Positions 1 to 12,434 of a stretch of DNA of 64,000 bases are shown piece after piece (position 1 is the stretch's first letter; every line of letters begins with the position of its first letter). The notes under the pieces are model-generated. The model had not been told where the DNA came from, searched no databases, and was given only the letters and a program-made list of their open reading frames with translations. Position numbers and translations under genes: made by a program. Origin of the DNA: Welwitschia mirabilis (lineage: Eukaryota; Gnetophyta; Gnetopsida; Welwitschiales); assembly GCA_051453625.1 (NCBI GenBank), contig JBOZIK010000001.1, forward strand, positions 175,975,532 through 176,039,531, in the 5' to 3' direction.

Positions 1-26
1 GTAACCGCACCTCCCGGGAGGGTTAC
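1..26. repeat. GC-rich palindrome at window start
   Basis: A perfect 12-bp palindrome, CCTCCCGGGAGG (10-21), is flanked by GTAACC (1-6) and GTTAC (22-26), which can extend the stem. It stands out because the surrounding sequence is very AT-rich. It lies just past the 3' end of the LINE fragment, so it could be part of the LINE 3' UTR. No function is claimed. Confidence 0.6.
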
Positions 27-59
27 TAGCACTTGAGAATTAAAGAGAAATGAGAATTA

Positions 60-780
60 AAAAGCAATAGGCTTTTTAGAGGAACTTATTATAATTAAGC
101 TTTAGTATTTTATAATCTTCTTGGAGACCTAAAGCTTCATACTGAAAAAGAACTGCTGTGAGAATTGAAAATTTAGTGACTATGGAGAAGTCTTGAAAAG
201 AATCCTTATTAAACCAAGCATGACAACAAGATTTCCAAATAAAGTGGACACATTCCAGGATTAAGATATTTCAACCATGCCTAGAGAATAGGTCTGGAGG
301 ATCTTGTAGTAGAATAAAATCAGAATATTGAAGAGGATTATTTAGTCTGTTAATACTTTTAATCAAATCCCAAACTTGCCTAGCAATGCGGAAATCCCAA
401 AAAGTATGCCGAAAGGTTTCTGAATCTTGACACAGAGGACACAATGGTTGACCTATTCCCAAGTGTTAAAGACAATGAGCCATAAGAAGCCCTTAATGAA
501 TCAGACACCAAAAGAAAAGTTTGGTTTTATGATGATCTTTTATCCTCTAAACTTCTTTAAAAAATTGTTTTCATTTGTCTTCCATCAAGTTGAGATGCTA
601 TTTGGAGTTCAGATTCTTTATGAGACTGATGAAGACTTGAAACCAAGTACGAGCTAAAGAAAGAGAAAGTTGTATTTAGGTATTATTTATAAATGGGCAC
701 TAACAGTAAACTGACAATAGGGTTCAGGTTAACTACAAGAAGTTTAGGATTCCTTAATTCTTCCTTTCCATGTCTGGCCA
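60..780 (-). pseudogene. LINE (non-LTR retrotransposon) RT C-terminal zinc-binding fragment
   Basis: Read on the minus strand, 271-462 encodes CPLCQDSETFRHTFWDF followed by ARQVWDLI. This matches the Cys/His pattern of the zinc-binding domain at the C-terminus of plant LINE reverse transcriptases (CPLC, then H, then ARxVW), with the last Cys replaced. Upstream (about 463-600) a broken frame reads KTKLFFWCLIH, the usual lead-in to this domain. Stops and frame changes occur on both sides. The upstream RT and endonuclease are absent from the window side visible here, so this is a 5'-truncated dead copy, the normal fate of LINE insertions. The domain identity is secure; the outer limits are approximate. 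Confidence 0.75.
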
Positions 781-799
781 CTGGGTGTAAACAATAACA

Positions 800-1153
800 C
801 AATAATATCTATAAATTAAATGAAATTACATAAAATAAAATAACATGAGCATTGTATACCATAACTCTTGCATAACAAAATATAAATTATATAAGATACA
901 TATGTTAAGCTGCAAGTTAGATTTTAAGTTAACTCAAAATACCATAATCAAATTACATCAATTAAATCAACATGCATGAGATATAATAAAGCTCAAAATT
1001 AACTACAGCTTCAAAATAAAAACATCCAAATAATATAAAGGAATATCATGCAATTATCTCTAATTTTATAAACAATTTCATTCTAATATTTAAACTATAG
1101 TTGTCTATTTTTATTAAAATTTTTAAAAGAAAAATCTATTAGCTATTTAATTG
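800..1153. other. Unassigned AT-rich spacer
   Basis: No coding frame, repeat or recognisable element end is visible. It separates the LINE fragment from the Athila-like LTR remnant. Confidence 0.5.
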
Positions 1154-1378
1154 CTAAAAGGATTTTCTAACCTTGGTTAAGTTTTGGATGTAACAAATCA
1201 TCTTGATGGTCATGATATANNNNNNNNNNNNNNNNNNNNNNNNNNNNNNNNNNNNNNNNNNNNNNNNNNNNNNNNNNNNNNNNNNNNNNNNNNNNNNNNN
1301 NNNNNNNNNNNNNNNNNNNGATTTTCTAACCTTGGTTAAGTTTTGGATGTAACAAATCATCTTGATGGTCATGATATA
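1154..1378. repeat. Gap flanked by identical 60-bp duplicates
   Basis: The sequence starting GATTTTCTAACCTTGG and ending CATGATATA occurs just before (about 1,160-1,219) and just after (1,320-1,378) a 100-N gap. A 100-N run is the usual placeholder for a gap of unknown size. The duplicate is most simply an unmerged contig overlap rather than a biological repeat. Confidence 0.75.
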
Positions 1379-2550
1379 GGGAATGATGCCACTTCATAAA
1401 TAATCCTTGTAACTGCCAAATTGATCAGAGTTAACATCCTCATTGGCTTTAACTATTCTATCATCTGTATCGTTCTCTAGACGATGAGGTGGATGATGGA
1501 CTTTAATAAGTATTTCTTCAATGCATCAGCCTCAATGTTTGTAGGAAATCTGTCTTAGAAATAGAAAGTATCAGGAACTNNNNNNNNNNNNNNNNNNNNN
1601 NNNNNNNNNNNNNNNNNNNNNNNNNNNNNNNNNNNNNNNNNNNNNNNNNNNNNNNNNNNNNNNNNNNNNNNNNNNNNNNNNNNNNNNNNNNNNNNNNNNN
1701 NNNNNNNNNNNNNNNNNNNNNNNNNNNNNNNNNNNNNNNNNNNNNNNNNNNNNNNNNNNNNNNNNNNNNNNNNNNNNNNNNNNNNNNNNNNNNNNNNNNN
1801 NNNNNNNNNNNNNNNNNNNNNNNNNNNNNNNNNNNNNNNNNNNNNNNNNNNNNNNNNNNNNNNNNNNNNNNNNNNNNNNNNNNNNNNNNNNNNNNNNNNN
1901 NNNNNNNNNNNNNNNNNNNNNNNNNNNNNNNNNNNNNNNNNNNNNNNNNNNNNNNNNNNNNNNNNNNNNNNNNNNNNNNNNNNNNNNNNNNNNNNNNNNN
2001 NNNNNNNNNNNNNNNNNNNNNNNNNNNNNNNNNNNNNNNNNNNNNNNNNNNNNNNNNNNNNNNNNNNNNNNNNNNNNNNNNNNNNNNNNNNNNNNNNNNN
2101 NNNNNNNNNNNNNNNNNNNNNNNNNNNNNNNNNNNNNNNNNNNNNNNNNNNNNNNNNNNNNNNNNNNNNNNNNNNNNNNNNNNNNNNNNNNNNNNNNNNN
2201 NNNNNNNNNNNNNNNNNNNNNNNNNNNNNNNNNNNNNNNNNNNNNNNNNNNNNNNNNNNNNNNNNNNNNNNNNNNNNNNNNNNNNNNNNNNNNNNNNNNN
2301 NNNNNNNNNNNNNNNNNNNNNNNNNNNNNNNNNNNNNNNNNNNNNNNNNNNNNNNNNNNNNNNNNNNNNNNNNNNNNNNNNNNNNNNNNNNNNNNNNNNN
2401 NNNNNNNNNNNNNNNNNNNNNNNNNNNNNNNNNNNNNNNNNNNNNNNNNNNNNNNNNNNNNNNNNNNNNNNNNNNNNNNNNNNNNNNNNNNNNNNNNNNN
2501 NNNNNNNNNNNNNNNNNNNNNNNNNNNNNNNNNNNNNNNNNNNAGCTACA
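1320..2550 (-). repeat. 3' LTR remnant of Athila-like copy 1
   Basis: Bases 1,330-1,579 match 18,090-18,315 in the 5' LTR of copy 2. Shared words include GATGAGGTGGATGATGG and the stretch before it. After the 964-N gap, AGCTACA at 2,544-2,550 matches the outer LTR edge TGCTACA at 18,321-18,327, so the minus-strand LTR starts TGTAGC. The R-U5 half seen in copy 2 is not present below 1,154, so this LTR is truncated. Confidence 0.7.
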
Positions 2551-2886
2551 AACTGAATCCTGAGAAATCAGAAAACTGAACATTTCACCTGATTTGAAGA
2601 TCGGCCATACCGTTGTTCAGGTCATTGCCCAAATGATAGGGGGAATGATAGCTTAAAATTTACTCTTTGAAAATAGAACCTATGATAGAAAGTTTTTAGA
2701 TAATTAATTAGTTTATAATTGAAAGCCCTTAACTAAATTAAATAGCAATGAAAAATAAAGATAGTCATGAAATTCAAAAATAAAGTATACCATGCTAAAC
2801 TTAAAAAATAATATGTGTATAAATAATGAGTTTCAGTAAAAAAATACATAGAGGGGGAGATACAGAATAAGACAAAGTCACTTCCC
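2551..2886 (-). other. Non-coding stretch between ORF3 and 3' LTR
   Basis: No frame is visible. A purine-rich tract GAGGGGGAGA lies near 2,850 on the plus strand, which is the wrong strand to prime this minus-strand element. Confidence 0.4.
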
Positions 2887-4180
2887 TTGTCGTTGCATCA
2901 TAAATACAATTTGAGCAGGTTTCTTAAGTATAGGGGGAGAAGAGGGAGGATGCTCAATATCTACAAGGAAACAAAGATCCAAGGATGTAAAAATAGAATA
3001 GACTATCGCATTTTCCTAAACATTTACAATCTCTTGAATATTGACTATCATACTCTACTAAATAGAAACAATGCACTTACGTATGTTAACAATCTAGTCC
3101 TTAAAGTGCTAAAATCTCCTCTCAATAATTAGGATTCTCTGCTCCAATATCTACATCCTTTGATCAAGACCGTGAATCCTTTGGTCTAAGATTTTGATAC
3201 CTCAGTCTATGAAACCTCTGATGATCTTAGTGGTCTTTACTAGAAGGGCCTATATCTACTCAAGCATAGCCCAATTACAGGTCTTTATACCTAAGGTCAC
3301 TCTACCTCTCTTGGTATATGTATGCTTATGTCTTGCAAATAGTGAGTTGTAGTCTAAATGTGAGATAAACAATGCTCATCCATAGGCTCTGGTATCACAA
3401 ATCTTCTAAAAAGAGATAAGAAGAGGTATGGATGACCCAGAGTCTGTAACTGTTATGCCTCAACCATAGATCTGAGTTTTCTTCATATAAATGTAGGTAG
3501 GTCCATTTGCTATCCTTGTCTGAACAATGCCAGTATTCGTAAATGCATGACCATGTTGTGAATCTCATAAAATGATGAGCTAATATTATGGATTAGCCAT
3601 TTGTGTAATACTCTATGTGTGGGGGTTAGTTATATGAGAAGAAATCCCCACTTATCTATTGTTAGATCTGTTAGTATATCTAGTGCAGTGCCATATGCAT
3701 GGCGCTCCTCAGTTCCTAAGGTAGAATAAATATGAAGACTCCCAAGCCCACCAAGATCTATAACTACTACAATATGGAATAGAAGTATTACTATCTTATG
3801 GTCATAAATGTAGGTGATAATCATATCCACTAGCTAACTATGAGCATCGGGTCTATGCTTTATGTGCATGGTGTCGTAAAACTCTTGCATCTCTAAAACA
3901 TAATAAGACTCATACACATCTGTAATTCATCATAGCTAGAGATCTGTAAGCCTTTGATCTACCTCAGGCTCTATACAACTCATAAAATTCCTAAAATATC
4001 TCTTGACACAGAGACTAGCTGTCTGTATAATTAAAGATCACCTATGTCGAAGTGATAGATGTGCTAGCTCTGCATACTCTATCTCTAGTGGTACTATTAG
4101 GTCTACCTCCTACTCTATGACTTTGTTCCCTGCCTTATCCTATCTAGATCTATGCATATAGAGCCTACTCAATCGAAAAT
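2887..4180 (-). pseudogene. Degenerate ORF in the env-like position of Athila-like copy 1
   Basis: A minus-strand frame can be followed from about 4,180 with several in-frame stops, most explicable as decayed CAG, CGA or TGG codons. The longest open piece is 3,630-3,830 (66 codons), containing GSLHIYSTLGTEERHAYGTA and then LTDLTIDKWGFLLI. Athila elements carry an extra frame between pol and the 3' LTR, often called env-like, and this one lies exactly there. I do not recognise a signal peptide or transmembrane segment. The label is positional only. A related reading is a non-env plant ORF of unknown role. Below 3,600 the frame becomes hard to follow. Confidence 0.5.
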
Positions 4181-5994
4181 ACATTAAAAAACTCATGTAA
4201 GAATGAAAATATACGTCAAATATGTCACATGGGCATGTAATAACGATCCTCAGAATCGATAAAAATAAAAAAATGCTAAAAATACATCTTACCCTCTCTA
4301 AAAATTGTAATATCTCTCAAATTGCCTAAACATGAGAAGAAAAATGTGAAACATGTGAAAAATTGAAAAATAATGTTTTAAGTGGGCCCCACAAATGGTA
4401 AAAATTTGAAGTGCTTAAATGAAAAATCTAATCTAGTTGAATCATAGAATACATTGAACTAATCAATTTTGCCTAAAGGACCACTATTTTTAAACTTACA
4501 ATTTATAAGAAATTGAATGTGAAAAATGAAAAATTAAAAACTCCTCATATAATTCACAATTGATCATAACTTGCAAAATATGCAGCAAAATTCAAATCCG
4601 TAAGTTCCAAATTTAAGAGCACGAAAAACTAATCACATCAAAAATACATGTCGAAAGACTGAAAATAAGAGAAAAAATTCAAAAACAAGATGGAGAGAAA
4701 AACATACCTCATTTTAACAAATTTGATTAAATATTAGAAGTCTAGATATGAAATTGAATGGAACAAGATCCAAGATGCTGAGAAGGTATAGAGGGCTCAT
4801 CGTCTCTCAAAGGAATGGGTAAAAACAATGAAGAAATGAGGAAAAATGAAGGAAAAGTGTTTGGGCCATGGTTATATCACATTATCATCTAGTCACGTAA
4901 TCCGAATGATAGCGCTAGGACAACTCTGAAAAAATCAGACTGTTGTCTTCTTAGTATCATTTAAATGATTAAGGAAATGATAGGACATAAAAAAGTTTAG
5001 TAAAAATAAAGATGTCACCAATAAAATTAGGCTTAGATATGATCATCAAAGTATCAGATTTTATTAGAAAACTAAGGGAAAACAAAAAACAAGAAAGAAA
5101 ATCATGAAAATCAAGAGTATAAGTAAAAACTCATAGTAAAATAAAAACTATGATTGAAAAAAATGGACTATCTAGGATGAAACTAGATAATGAAAGCTAA
5201 GTGAATGTGTCCAAATGAAAAAGTAAAATAAGATAAAGCTTAGAACTCTAAAAGATGTAAGGAATCTCATAAAAACTATGAAATATAAAAGATGTTCTTT
5301 TTAAATGTAAATGCTAATTGAAAATTATATGAATATGAATGAATAATAAAGAAACTACTAAATGTAAAAGTTCCATGTAAGAATGAGAAAATGCAGAAAT
5401 CACTTTCAAGTAATAAACTTAAAAATCAAAGAAAAACAGAACAAAAATGAACACAAAGAACAATGAAAAGATTGTTTACTTATCCTAAATTCTAATGTAG
5501 AAAACTTTGAAAGAAAACATCATAAAGCTATCTAAGTAAAAATACATGACAAAATGTATAAAATCCATAAAGTTCCACTAAAAAAGGTAAGGATTATAGC
5601 AATACCAAAACTCAAGTGCTTAGAAAAATAAATGATAAGATCAAAAGCTACTCAGAAATGAACTCATCTACTCTTACCTCACAAACACATCTGAATCTTT
5701 AAAAGTCAACTAATTAAGTGGAAATCCTAAGAGTCTAGAAAATAAGTAATGATTCTAAAAATACTAAGAACAACACTAATCTCATAGCTTCAAAGTTTAT
5801 TACAACCTTTTCTATGATGAGGGGAGTGCAATCATAGTCAAAGAAGTAAGAACCCATAAAGAATGACCAACTAACCCCCCAGTGGAGTTCCCATAGCTAC
5901 TAACACTGCTAAATATTCCTCTCAAAAAACTTTGCTTTGGTGTGGTAGAATGTCATGATAATCATGTATTTTTGCTTTAAGCACAAAATATAAT
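4181..5994 (-). other. Long non-coding region between pol and ORF3
   Basis: The minus strand is T-rich and has no sustained frame. The segment 5,760-5,960 is the inverted counterpart of 50,740-50,960 in the pol-less element. Both read AACTCCACT followed by a G-run and AGTT, and both contain TGCACTCCCCTCAT-type words. So the two families share this post-pol region. Confidence 0.6.
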
Positions 5995-6012
5995 NNNNNN
6001 NNNNNNNNNNNN

Positions 6013-6035
6013 CCCCTCCCCCTTCTCTTTCTTTA
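6013..6035 (-). promoter_or_regulatory. Internal polypurine tract after pol
   Basis: The plus strand reads CCCCTCCCCCTTCTCTTTC, which is a long purine run on the element's own strand. It lies directly after the integrase frame and 3.4 kb before the 3' LTR edge at 2,550, so it cannot be the LTR-adjacent PPT. An extra, internal PPT is the simplest reading. An 18-N gap adjoins it. Confidence 0.5.
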
Positions 6036-6429
6036 AATTAAATTTTTTGGGAATTCTCACATAATCACATACTCAAAAAGATGAAGGTAATAAGTTAGAT
6101 AAAAAAACAAAAAGAACACTCTCAATTAATAAAAGACCTTACATCATTGAGGAAAAAATACAAAAACTAAGGCATCTTCCTTTAAAATTAAGCCCATAGA
6201 TATGGGAATGTATAAATATTGGGTGAATCCAATATTACCACTATAAAATACCTAAGTTTGAATACTAGTTATGAAAAACTTTATAAAGTAATACATAAGT
6301 CAAGTTTAAAAGATAATCAAGTGACATCATAACATATGCTGAAGGAATAAACTAAGAAAGAACTCAAATAATAATAGAGAGGAAGTCCTTCCTATTGAGA
6401 GGAACCTCTAAAATAAGTGATTCCACAAT

Positions 6430-7620
6430 GTTTATGATTATGTCAAAAGATCCTTTGTTTAGTTTTATCCATTATCTATTAACTTTCTAAATCTCCTTAG
6501 TCTCTAAATCTAAAATCTCAACAGATCCATTAGAATGCACTCTCTCTACAAGATAAGAATCTAACCATTTAGAGGTCAACTTGTTATTTGAAAGATGTAC
6601 TCTAGTATTATATAAAAGAACAAGTTAACCTAGTTTAAACTTTTTATGAAGTGTCTTTTTATTATGTTTAAACTTATCTTGGGATTTATGGATCAATTGA
6701 TAATGTATAACATGAGTTTGTTTTTTACCAAGATGATCTAATTAGGATAATCTATGTTTAATATTTTCATAAAAATCTACAAGATTAAGTTAATGAGAAG
6801 CATGATAAGAGTTATAGTATGCATCAACAAATAAGAGATAAACTTTACCGTATATAAGTTTATAAGGTAAAAAACCAAGAGAGGTATATTATGTAGTATG
6901 GTAAGTTCAAAGAACATCATTAAGCTTAGAAGCCCAAGATTTTTATTGACAAAGATAAGTTTTGTAATGTTTTCTTTAATTTATGTGTTGGCATTTTCAG
7001 CCTGTCTATTAGTTTAAAGATGATAAGTATAAGCTACTCTATATTTTATTTTAATAGAAAAAAGGAGTTTTCTAAAAACCTCATTAATAAAATGAGTTAA
7101 TTGAACACTAATGATAATTCTAGGAAAACAAAACCTCTAAAAAAATATAAGTTCTAAGAAAATAATGAATAGTTCAGGAATCATTTAAAGAAGTAGGAAT
7201 GGTTTTAACTCATATAGTCACATAATCTGCAACCACTAAAATGTAATGTTTATCATAAGAAGGTGGGTGAATAGGGCATATGAAATGAATACCAAACCAT
7301 CAAAAGGTTTACACTCAGGAATATATCTAAGGAACATCTCCTGAGAATAAATAAGGCTACCATAAGACTGACAAGGATCTCACCTTATAGAAAAATTAAA
7401 AGAATCTTGAAAAGAGTAGGCCAATAAAAACTAGAATGAAGAATTTTTATATCTATTTTTTTCTACTAAAGTATCCTCCATAAATATCACCATGATAAAG
7501 ATGAAGAATTTAAAAATTTTTCCAATCAGGCATATATTTTCTCATAATTTGGTCTTTACACCTATAGTACAAATGTGGCTCTATCCACTCACAGTCACCT
7601 ATTCTATAGAGAAAAGATTT
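6430..7620 (-). pseudogene. Integrase remnant, Athila-like copy 1
   Basis: Minus-strand fragments in the right order match plant gypsy integrase. (1) The zinc-finger region, 7,450-7,620, reads EWIEPHLYYRCKDQIMRK and then LHLYHGDIYGG. (2) The catalytic core start, 7,195-7,295, reads WFGIHFICP and then HYILVVADYVT. (3) The HPQT motif region, near 7,000-7,045, reads TNRQAENANT. (4) The C-terminal motif, 6,780-6,950, reads SWASKLNDVL, then SLGFLPYKLIYGKVY. Fragments lie in different frames with many stops. The first core Asp (GID/GVD in active enzymes) is His here, so the enzyme was dead even before the stops are counted. Confidence 0.75.
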
Positions 7621-7899
7621 ACAGTGATTATAAGTTGAATGTTATGATGTTTTCATGATCACAAGGTAATTAATAATATTTGCATATCAAGTAGGAGGAT
7701 GAGTGGAAGATATAGCAAAAATTTTCCAATCCAGAAAAGAATCATCAATAATAGAATTATTAGGAGGAGAAGAAAGATAGGATAAATGATCAACAACATA
7801 ACTATACTTCAGTGATTTATCTATGATGGTCAAATTAAACTTTTGCATAATGAGGATTCATTTAATTAATCTAACACTAGAATTGTTTTTAGTCATAGG

Positions 7900-8990
7900 T
7901 TTAAAAACAAACAACATGATTAGTATAAACATTCATATGAAAGCCTAAAAGATAATGTCTAAATGTATCAAGATAAAAGATGATGACTAACACTAGATAG
8001 AGATTTGCTATGGTAAGATATAACTTTAAAATCATTTCTATATTTTTGATAAATTACCCCAGGCATGGTAAAATTACTCGCATCACATATTAATTCAAAG
8101 TCTTTTTCCTAATAGAGTTCTATTATAATAGGATTATAAGAAATTTTACATTTAAACCTATCAAAAGCAAGCTGACAAGATTCATTCTATTCAAATTTAA
8201 CTTCGTTCTCTAATAACAAGTAAAAGGGTTTATAAATATTTTCATAATCATAAATAAATTGATGATAAATTCCACAATACCCAAGAAACGATCTAAGTTG
8301 TTTTACATTATAGAAGGATTTAGATTTTGAATAACATCAACTTTTAAAAATCTATCCTAATCCTTTCTTTTGAAACATGGTAACCTAAAATAATTCCACT
8401 TTCTACTAGAAATAAACTTTTTACAAATTCAAATGTAGGGCACTAGAAATGCAATGATTAAGGAATTTCTCTAATCATTATAAAATTTATTCAAATGTTT
8501 TAGCATAAATACAGAAGTCATCCATAAAAATTTCAATTAAATCCTCTAATATATTAGAAACAATACCCATCATAGGATGCTAAAAAGTACTGAGAACATT
8601 ATAAATTCTAAAAGTCATGCATCAAAAAGAAAATGTATTAAAAGTTAAAGTGAAATTAGTTTTGGCTTGGTTCTTACGAGCAATGAAAATCTAGTTATAA
8701 CCATTATATCTATCAAGAAATAAAATGCATATCCCTAAATCTTATTAAGTATCTAATCAAAAAAACATAAAGGATAGTGATACTTTTTGATTACTTTGTT
8801 TAGTTTTCTAAAGTCTATGCACATCCTCCTTTTTCCAACTTTCTTAGGCACTACTGTCAAAGGACTAATACACTCACTATTAGCTATAGCGTAAATAATT
8901 TTAGCATCTATTAATTTTATGATTTTATCTTTTACAACTCAAGGACTGAATTAAGTATATGTTAGGTTTGCCTAAGAGGTTTTGCATTTT
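7900..8990 (-). pseudogene. Reverse transcriptase and RNase H remnant, Athila-like copy 1
   Basis: The minus strand at 8,800-8,875 reads PLTVVPKKVGKRRMCIDFR, the opening motif of gypsy RT. At 8,503-8,538 it reads DLIEIFMDDFCVYA, so the catalytic FMDD is still present. At 8,040-8,105 the RNase H start reads FELICDASNFTM, with the first catalytic Asp kept. Stops and indels break the frame in between. The order RT then RNase H, with integrase downstream, is that of Ty3/gypsy pol. Copy 2 (12,940-13,990) aligns along the whole length. Confidence 0.85.
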
Positions 8991-9399
8991 CTTCAAGGTG
9001 GATTTTATGTTGGACAATTAAGGTAGGAATGATTGTCAAATCATTATAGAACTAAGCGAATGCATTTACCTTAGATTATGAAAGAGAGATTAGACTTGAT
9101 TCTTATTAAGGAAAAAGTTTTTTGTTAATTATTAAAGTTTTGTTCATACCATCATTTAAAAAAATGTATTTTAGTTCACTAGTTAAGGGTTATAAATTTA
9201 GATTTAAATTCATATTTTTATTTTCTATTAAATTTTCAAGAAAATTTACTGTTATCTTAAACTGTCATTCAAATGTCAGTAGTGGATGACCATCCTCAAA
9301 ATATAAAATCTCAGTTCTTAGATCTTGGACTTTTACACAGTTAATGGACTCAACCTCTCTACTATCTAGATTAAAATAATTAATTTCTAGAGGATCAAA

Positions 9400-10090
9400 A
9401 TCAAGTTGATCTTCATAAAAAATGTTCAAGTTTTCTACTTTTAATTAATCATCAAATAAAGTTAGTTTATAAAGCATTGACTATCTCTCCTTAATTGGAC
9501 GGTGCTATGAAAATAAAGTTATCTTTATTTCTTATTCTACACTCAAATCATTTCTTAAATATTTTTTCATCCACATCAAATACTCTTATTGAAAACTTTT
9601 ATTTCCTAAATGACACTTCACTAATTTAGTTTTTATATCTATACTAAAGTATGCTGTTGCATAAAAATCTCTACCTAGAAGTAAAGGATAACCATTATTA
9701 TGTTTAACTTTTAGTATAACAACATCAATAGGATAGAAAGCTTTCTCAATATAAATGGCTAAATCCTTAATCACACTAAAGGTTTTTTTATAGAAATTTT
9801 TGCTAGTTCTAAAATAATTCTTAGAGGTTCTATTATATATTCCAACCTAAGTCTTTGACAAATGTGTAAGGGTATAATATTGACATTAGATCTAATATCA
9901 ATCAAGGATTTTTTTAATCTTTCTATTTCTCTCTAAAGTAGCACTAACAGTTGCTGTCCCAGATCTTTAAGATTTAGATATTTTTGTAAAATTAATTATT
10001 AATGAATTGAGCTAGTAAGATTTTAATAGAAATAGTTAATTTTTATTTTCTCCTAGCTAGGTCTTTCCACAACTTAGAATACTTAGGGTT
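9400..10090 (-). pseudogene. Aspartic protease remnant, Athila-like copy 1
   Basis: An open piece at 9,586-9,774 reads IKDLAIYIEKAFYPIDVVIL, then YPLLLGRDFYATAYFSID. This is the flap-and-LLGR segment of Athila/Tat proteases. Upstream at 9,850-9,910 the active-site region reads LIDIRSNVNIIPLHICQ. The active-site DxGAS triad is changed to D-I-R-S-N, whereas copy 2 keeps D-I-G-A-S. It follows gag and precedes RT on the same strand. Confidence 0.8.
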
Positions 10091-11770
10091 ATTTTGCAAA
10101 AGTGCCTAAAATGATAAATTAATACTTACATTTTGAATTAAGGATTTTAAGTGATCATAAAAAATAAGGTTTATACTTAATCTATCTAGCAAGAGGTAGT
10201 AGGTTTCTTATGTGAAGAAGTTTCTTATGTGAAGAATTTTTCTTTTTGTTACTTAATGAAGAAGGGAAAAAATGATTTTCTAAAATTTATATGTCTCTTC
10301 TTCCTCATTTTTATTACTTTATGATGTCAAAACCTCAAGGTTAAGAGGTGTTGTATTATTTCCACTTCTTGTCATCACCTTACAAACTTTTTTAACTTTA
10401 TTTACCTTTGGTAAATGTTAAGTAATAAGTAACCCTTGTGATCTTTGGTTAGCAAGCAATGTTTATTGCAAAACACTCACAAGACTTTAATGTTGGAGTT
10501 TATTTTTTCTTGTATTTTCCTCAACTCATTAATGGAATTCCTAAGAGGATCGTCTTGGTTTTATGAGTTGGATGAGTTTGCTTGATTCTTTGAGTTGTTT
10601 GATTGGAAATTTTTGTTCTCAAATATCTTTTTAAATGGTTGGCATTTAGGATGGTTTTCTTGAAAATCTTTAAAGTTAGATTGTCCACTTCTCCTTGGTT
10701 AAAAATTATTGTAATTTTGGATTTAACTTTGATGTTGGTTTTGATTAAAGTTTAACGAACTTTGATTAAAATCACACACTTCTTCATAGATTCTTTCATT
10801 ATAAGTTAAAAGTAAAGGGCGCTCTTTTGTAAGATGATAGTTATCTTCACACAAATTACAAGTACGAGCTATAACTAAACTCTTTTCACTTGGCACCTTT
10901 GCATCTAAAATCATCTAAGTGTATTTTTATAAACTTAAGTTAAAATTATTAATGACATTTTTTGGTTTATTTTTAGTTCTTATTTCTTCTTTTTCTTATT
11001 TAACCTCCTTAAGATCTTTAATGTTTGATCTATAGTTTGGTTTTCTCTAGTTAAGTGTTTAGGCCAAGTTTGAATCATTTCTACCAACTTTCCAACACTT
11101 TTCAAGCATTTTATAAGGTAATTTTTAACAAATTTCCTCCATATGAAAAGTCAACTAGTTTCTTTATTTGACTGTTGAGTCTACTATAAAAGTAGTCTAC
11201 TAGATATTATTGAGAAAAAGTATCTATAGGATTTAAATGTAAAGCACTAAGCAATCTCTCATAGTAGAGGCATAAATTTCATTAGGTAGTTATTGGAAGT
11301 TAGTTACTTCTTTCTTACATTTTCTAATGGTTGTTTCATTAATGAATCTTTTAATAAAAGCTTCTTGAACTTAACTTCATGCCCTTAAACTTTTATGAGG
11401 AATTATTCTTAATCAAAGTTTAGCCTTATCTTTTAAAGTGATGGGGCAGATGACCATGTTAGTTTTATTACTTATTCTTATTTTTTTTTTATTCCTAAAG
11501 TAAGCACTAATTTTTCTATATCAGTAATGTTTTGTAAATGGCCTTCATTGAGTTCTCCATTAAAAATAGGATAGGAATTTAGGTTTCTAAGTTTAACACC
11601 ATTACTAGGAGGTAAATCAAAGGAGGTTTGAATTTTACATTTCTTATTAGTGATTAGATCTCTAAGGGTGATGTTGGCCTTGGTTCTAATAGGTGTAGTT
11701 GTAGGGTTCCAACGATAAGGGGTGGATTTAGCAAAGAGTATTGATTTTATTTTTGTGATGAGATAGACAT
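10091..11770 (-). pseudogene. Gag remnant, Athila-like copy 1
   Basis: A plausible start ATG lies at 11,768-11,770 on the minus strand. The recognisable core is at 11,130-11,205, reading VDYFYSRLNSQIKKLVDF followed by SYGGNLL. This corresponds to the FYNGL...GG segment of plant Retrotrans_gag proteins. At 10,723-10,914 an open piece reads CNLCEDNYHLTKERP, a CxxC...H zinc-knuckle with its last Cys lost. Stops occur throughout and reading switches frame several times. Copy 2 has the same landmarks at 16,030-16,120 and 15,690-15,790. The role of the intact protein would be capsid assembly and RNA packaging. Confidence 0.75.
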
Positions 11771-12434
11771 GGTTGAAAATTGAAAACTATTGTCAATACA
11801 ATCTTTTAAAAAAATTTCTTTTAAAAAATTAAATTCTGAAGAAATAGAAGTAGATATTTCTAGAATTTTTAAATTTTATGTACCTTTGCTATTCTTACTT
11901 AAGTTAGCCTTGAGATCAATCAAATCTTCTTAGATAATTTCCTTAATAAACAACACTCTCTCTAGTGTTTTCCTTTCTTACTAGATTTTTAACATACCTA
12001 CTCAGTTTTTGATACATAAAGTATCATCCCTGCAATCATCCAGATGATAATCTAGACAATAGAAATATAGAAAACATAAAAAATAAAAAAGGTAGAAAAT
12101 AGAAACACAAAGTTAAAAAAATTAAAAAACATAAATAATAGACTATCATTCACTTAGGTCATCTAGATGACATATGGGATTATAGAAAAACCCTAAAATT
12201 TTTTGAAAGAATAGAAAGCTAAAAGCTCAGGGCATAAAGACTATCATCACTACACATCATTTGGATAATGAAGTATATGAGAAAACTTTTATTGCAAAAT
12301 AAGAAAAACTAAAACTTGTGAAAAGTAAACCTATGCTACTATAGCTAAAAATACAATTCTGGCATAAGTAAGCACCTAGAATAAGATCTAAATACTCACC
12401 AAAGCAATGACAAATCTAAAACTCCAAGAATCCT
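11771..12434 (-). other. Leader between PBS and gag, copy 1
   Basis: AT-rich, no coding frame. It contains short palindromes of the form TCATCYRGATGA at 12,036-12,047 and 12,159-12,170. Related T-rich spacing and GATGATAG words recur in the leaders of copy 2 (16,900-17,150) and the pol-less element (46,900-47,240). Confidence 0.6.

Noticed and set aside
1555-2583. A long minus-strand frame of 342 codons
   Set aside because: It consists almost entirely of N; only a few real residues lie at each end.
6013-6035. LTR-adjacent PPT and 3' LTR starting at 5,995 for Athila-like copy 1
   Set aside because: Sequence below 5,995 does not match either 5' LTR, whereas 1,330-2,550 does. The homologous region in the pol-less element is also internal.
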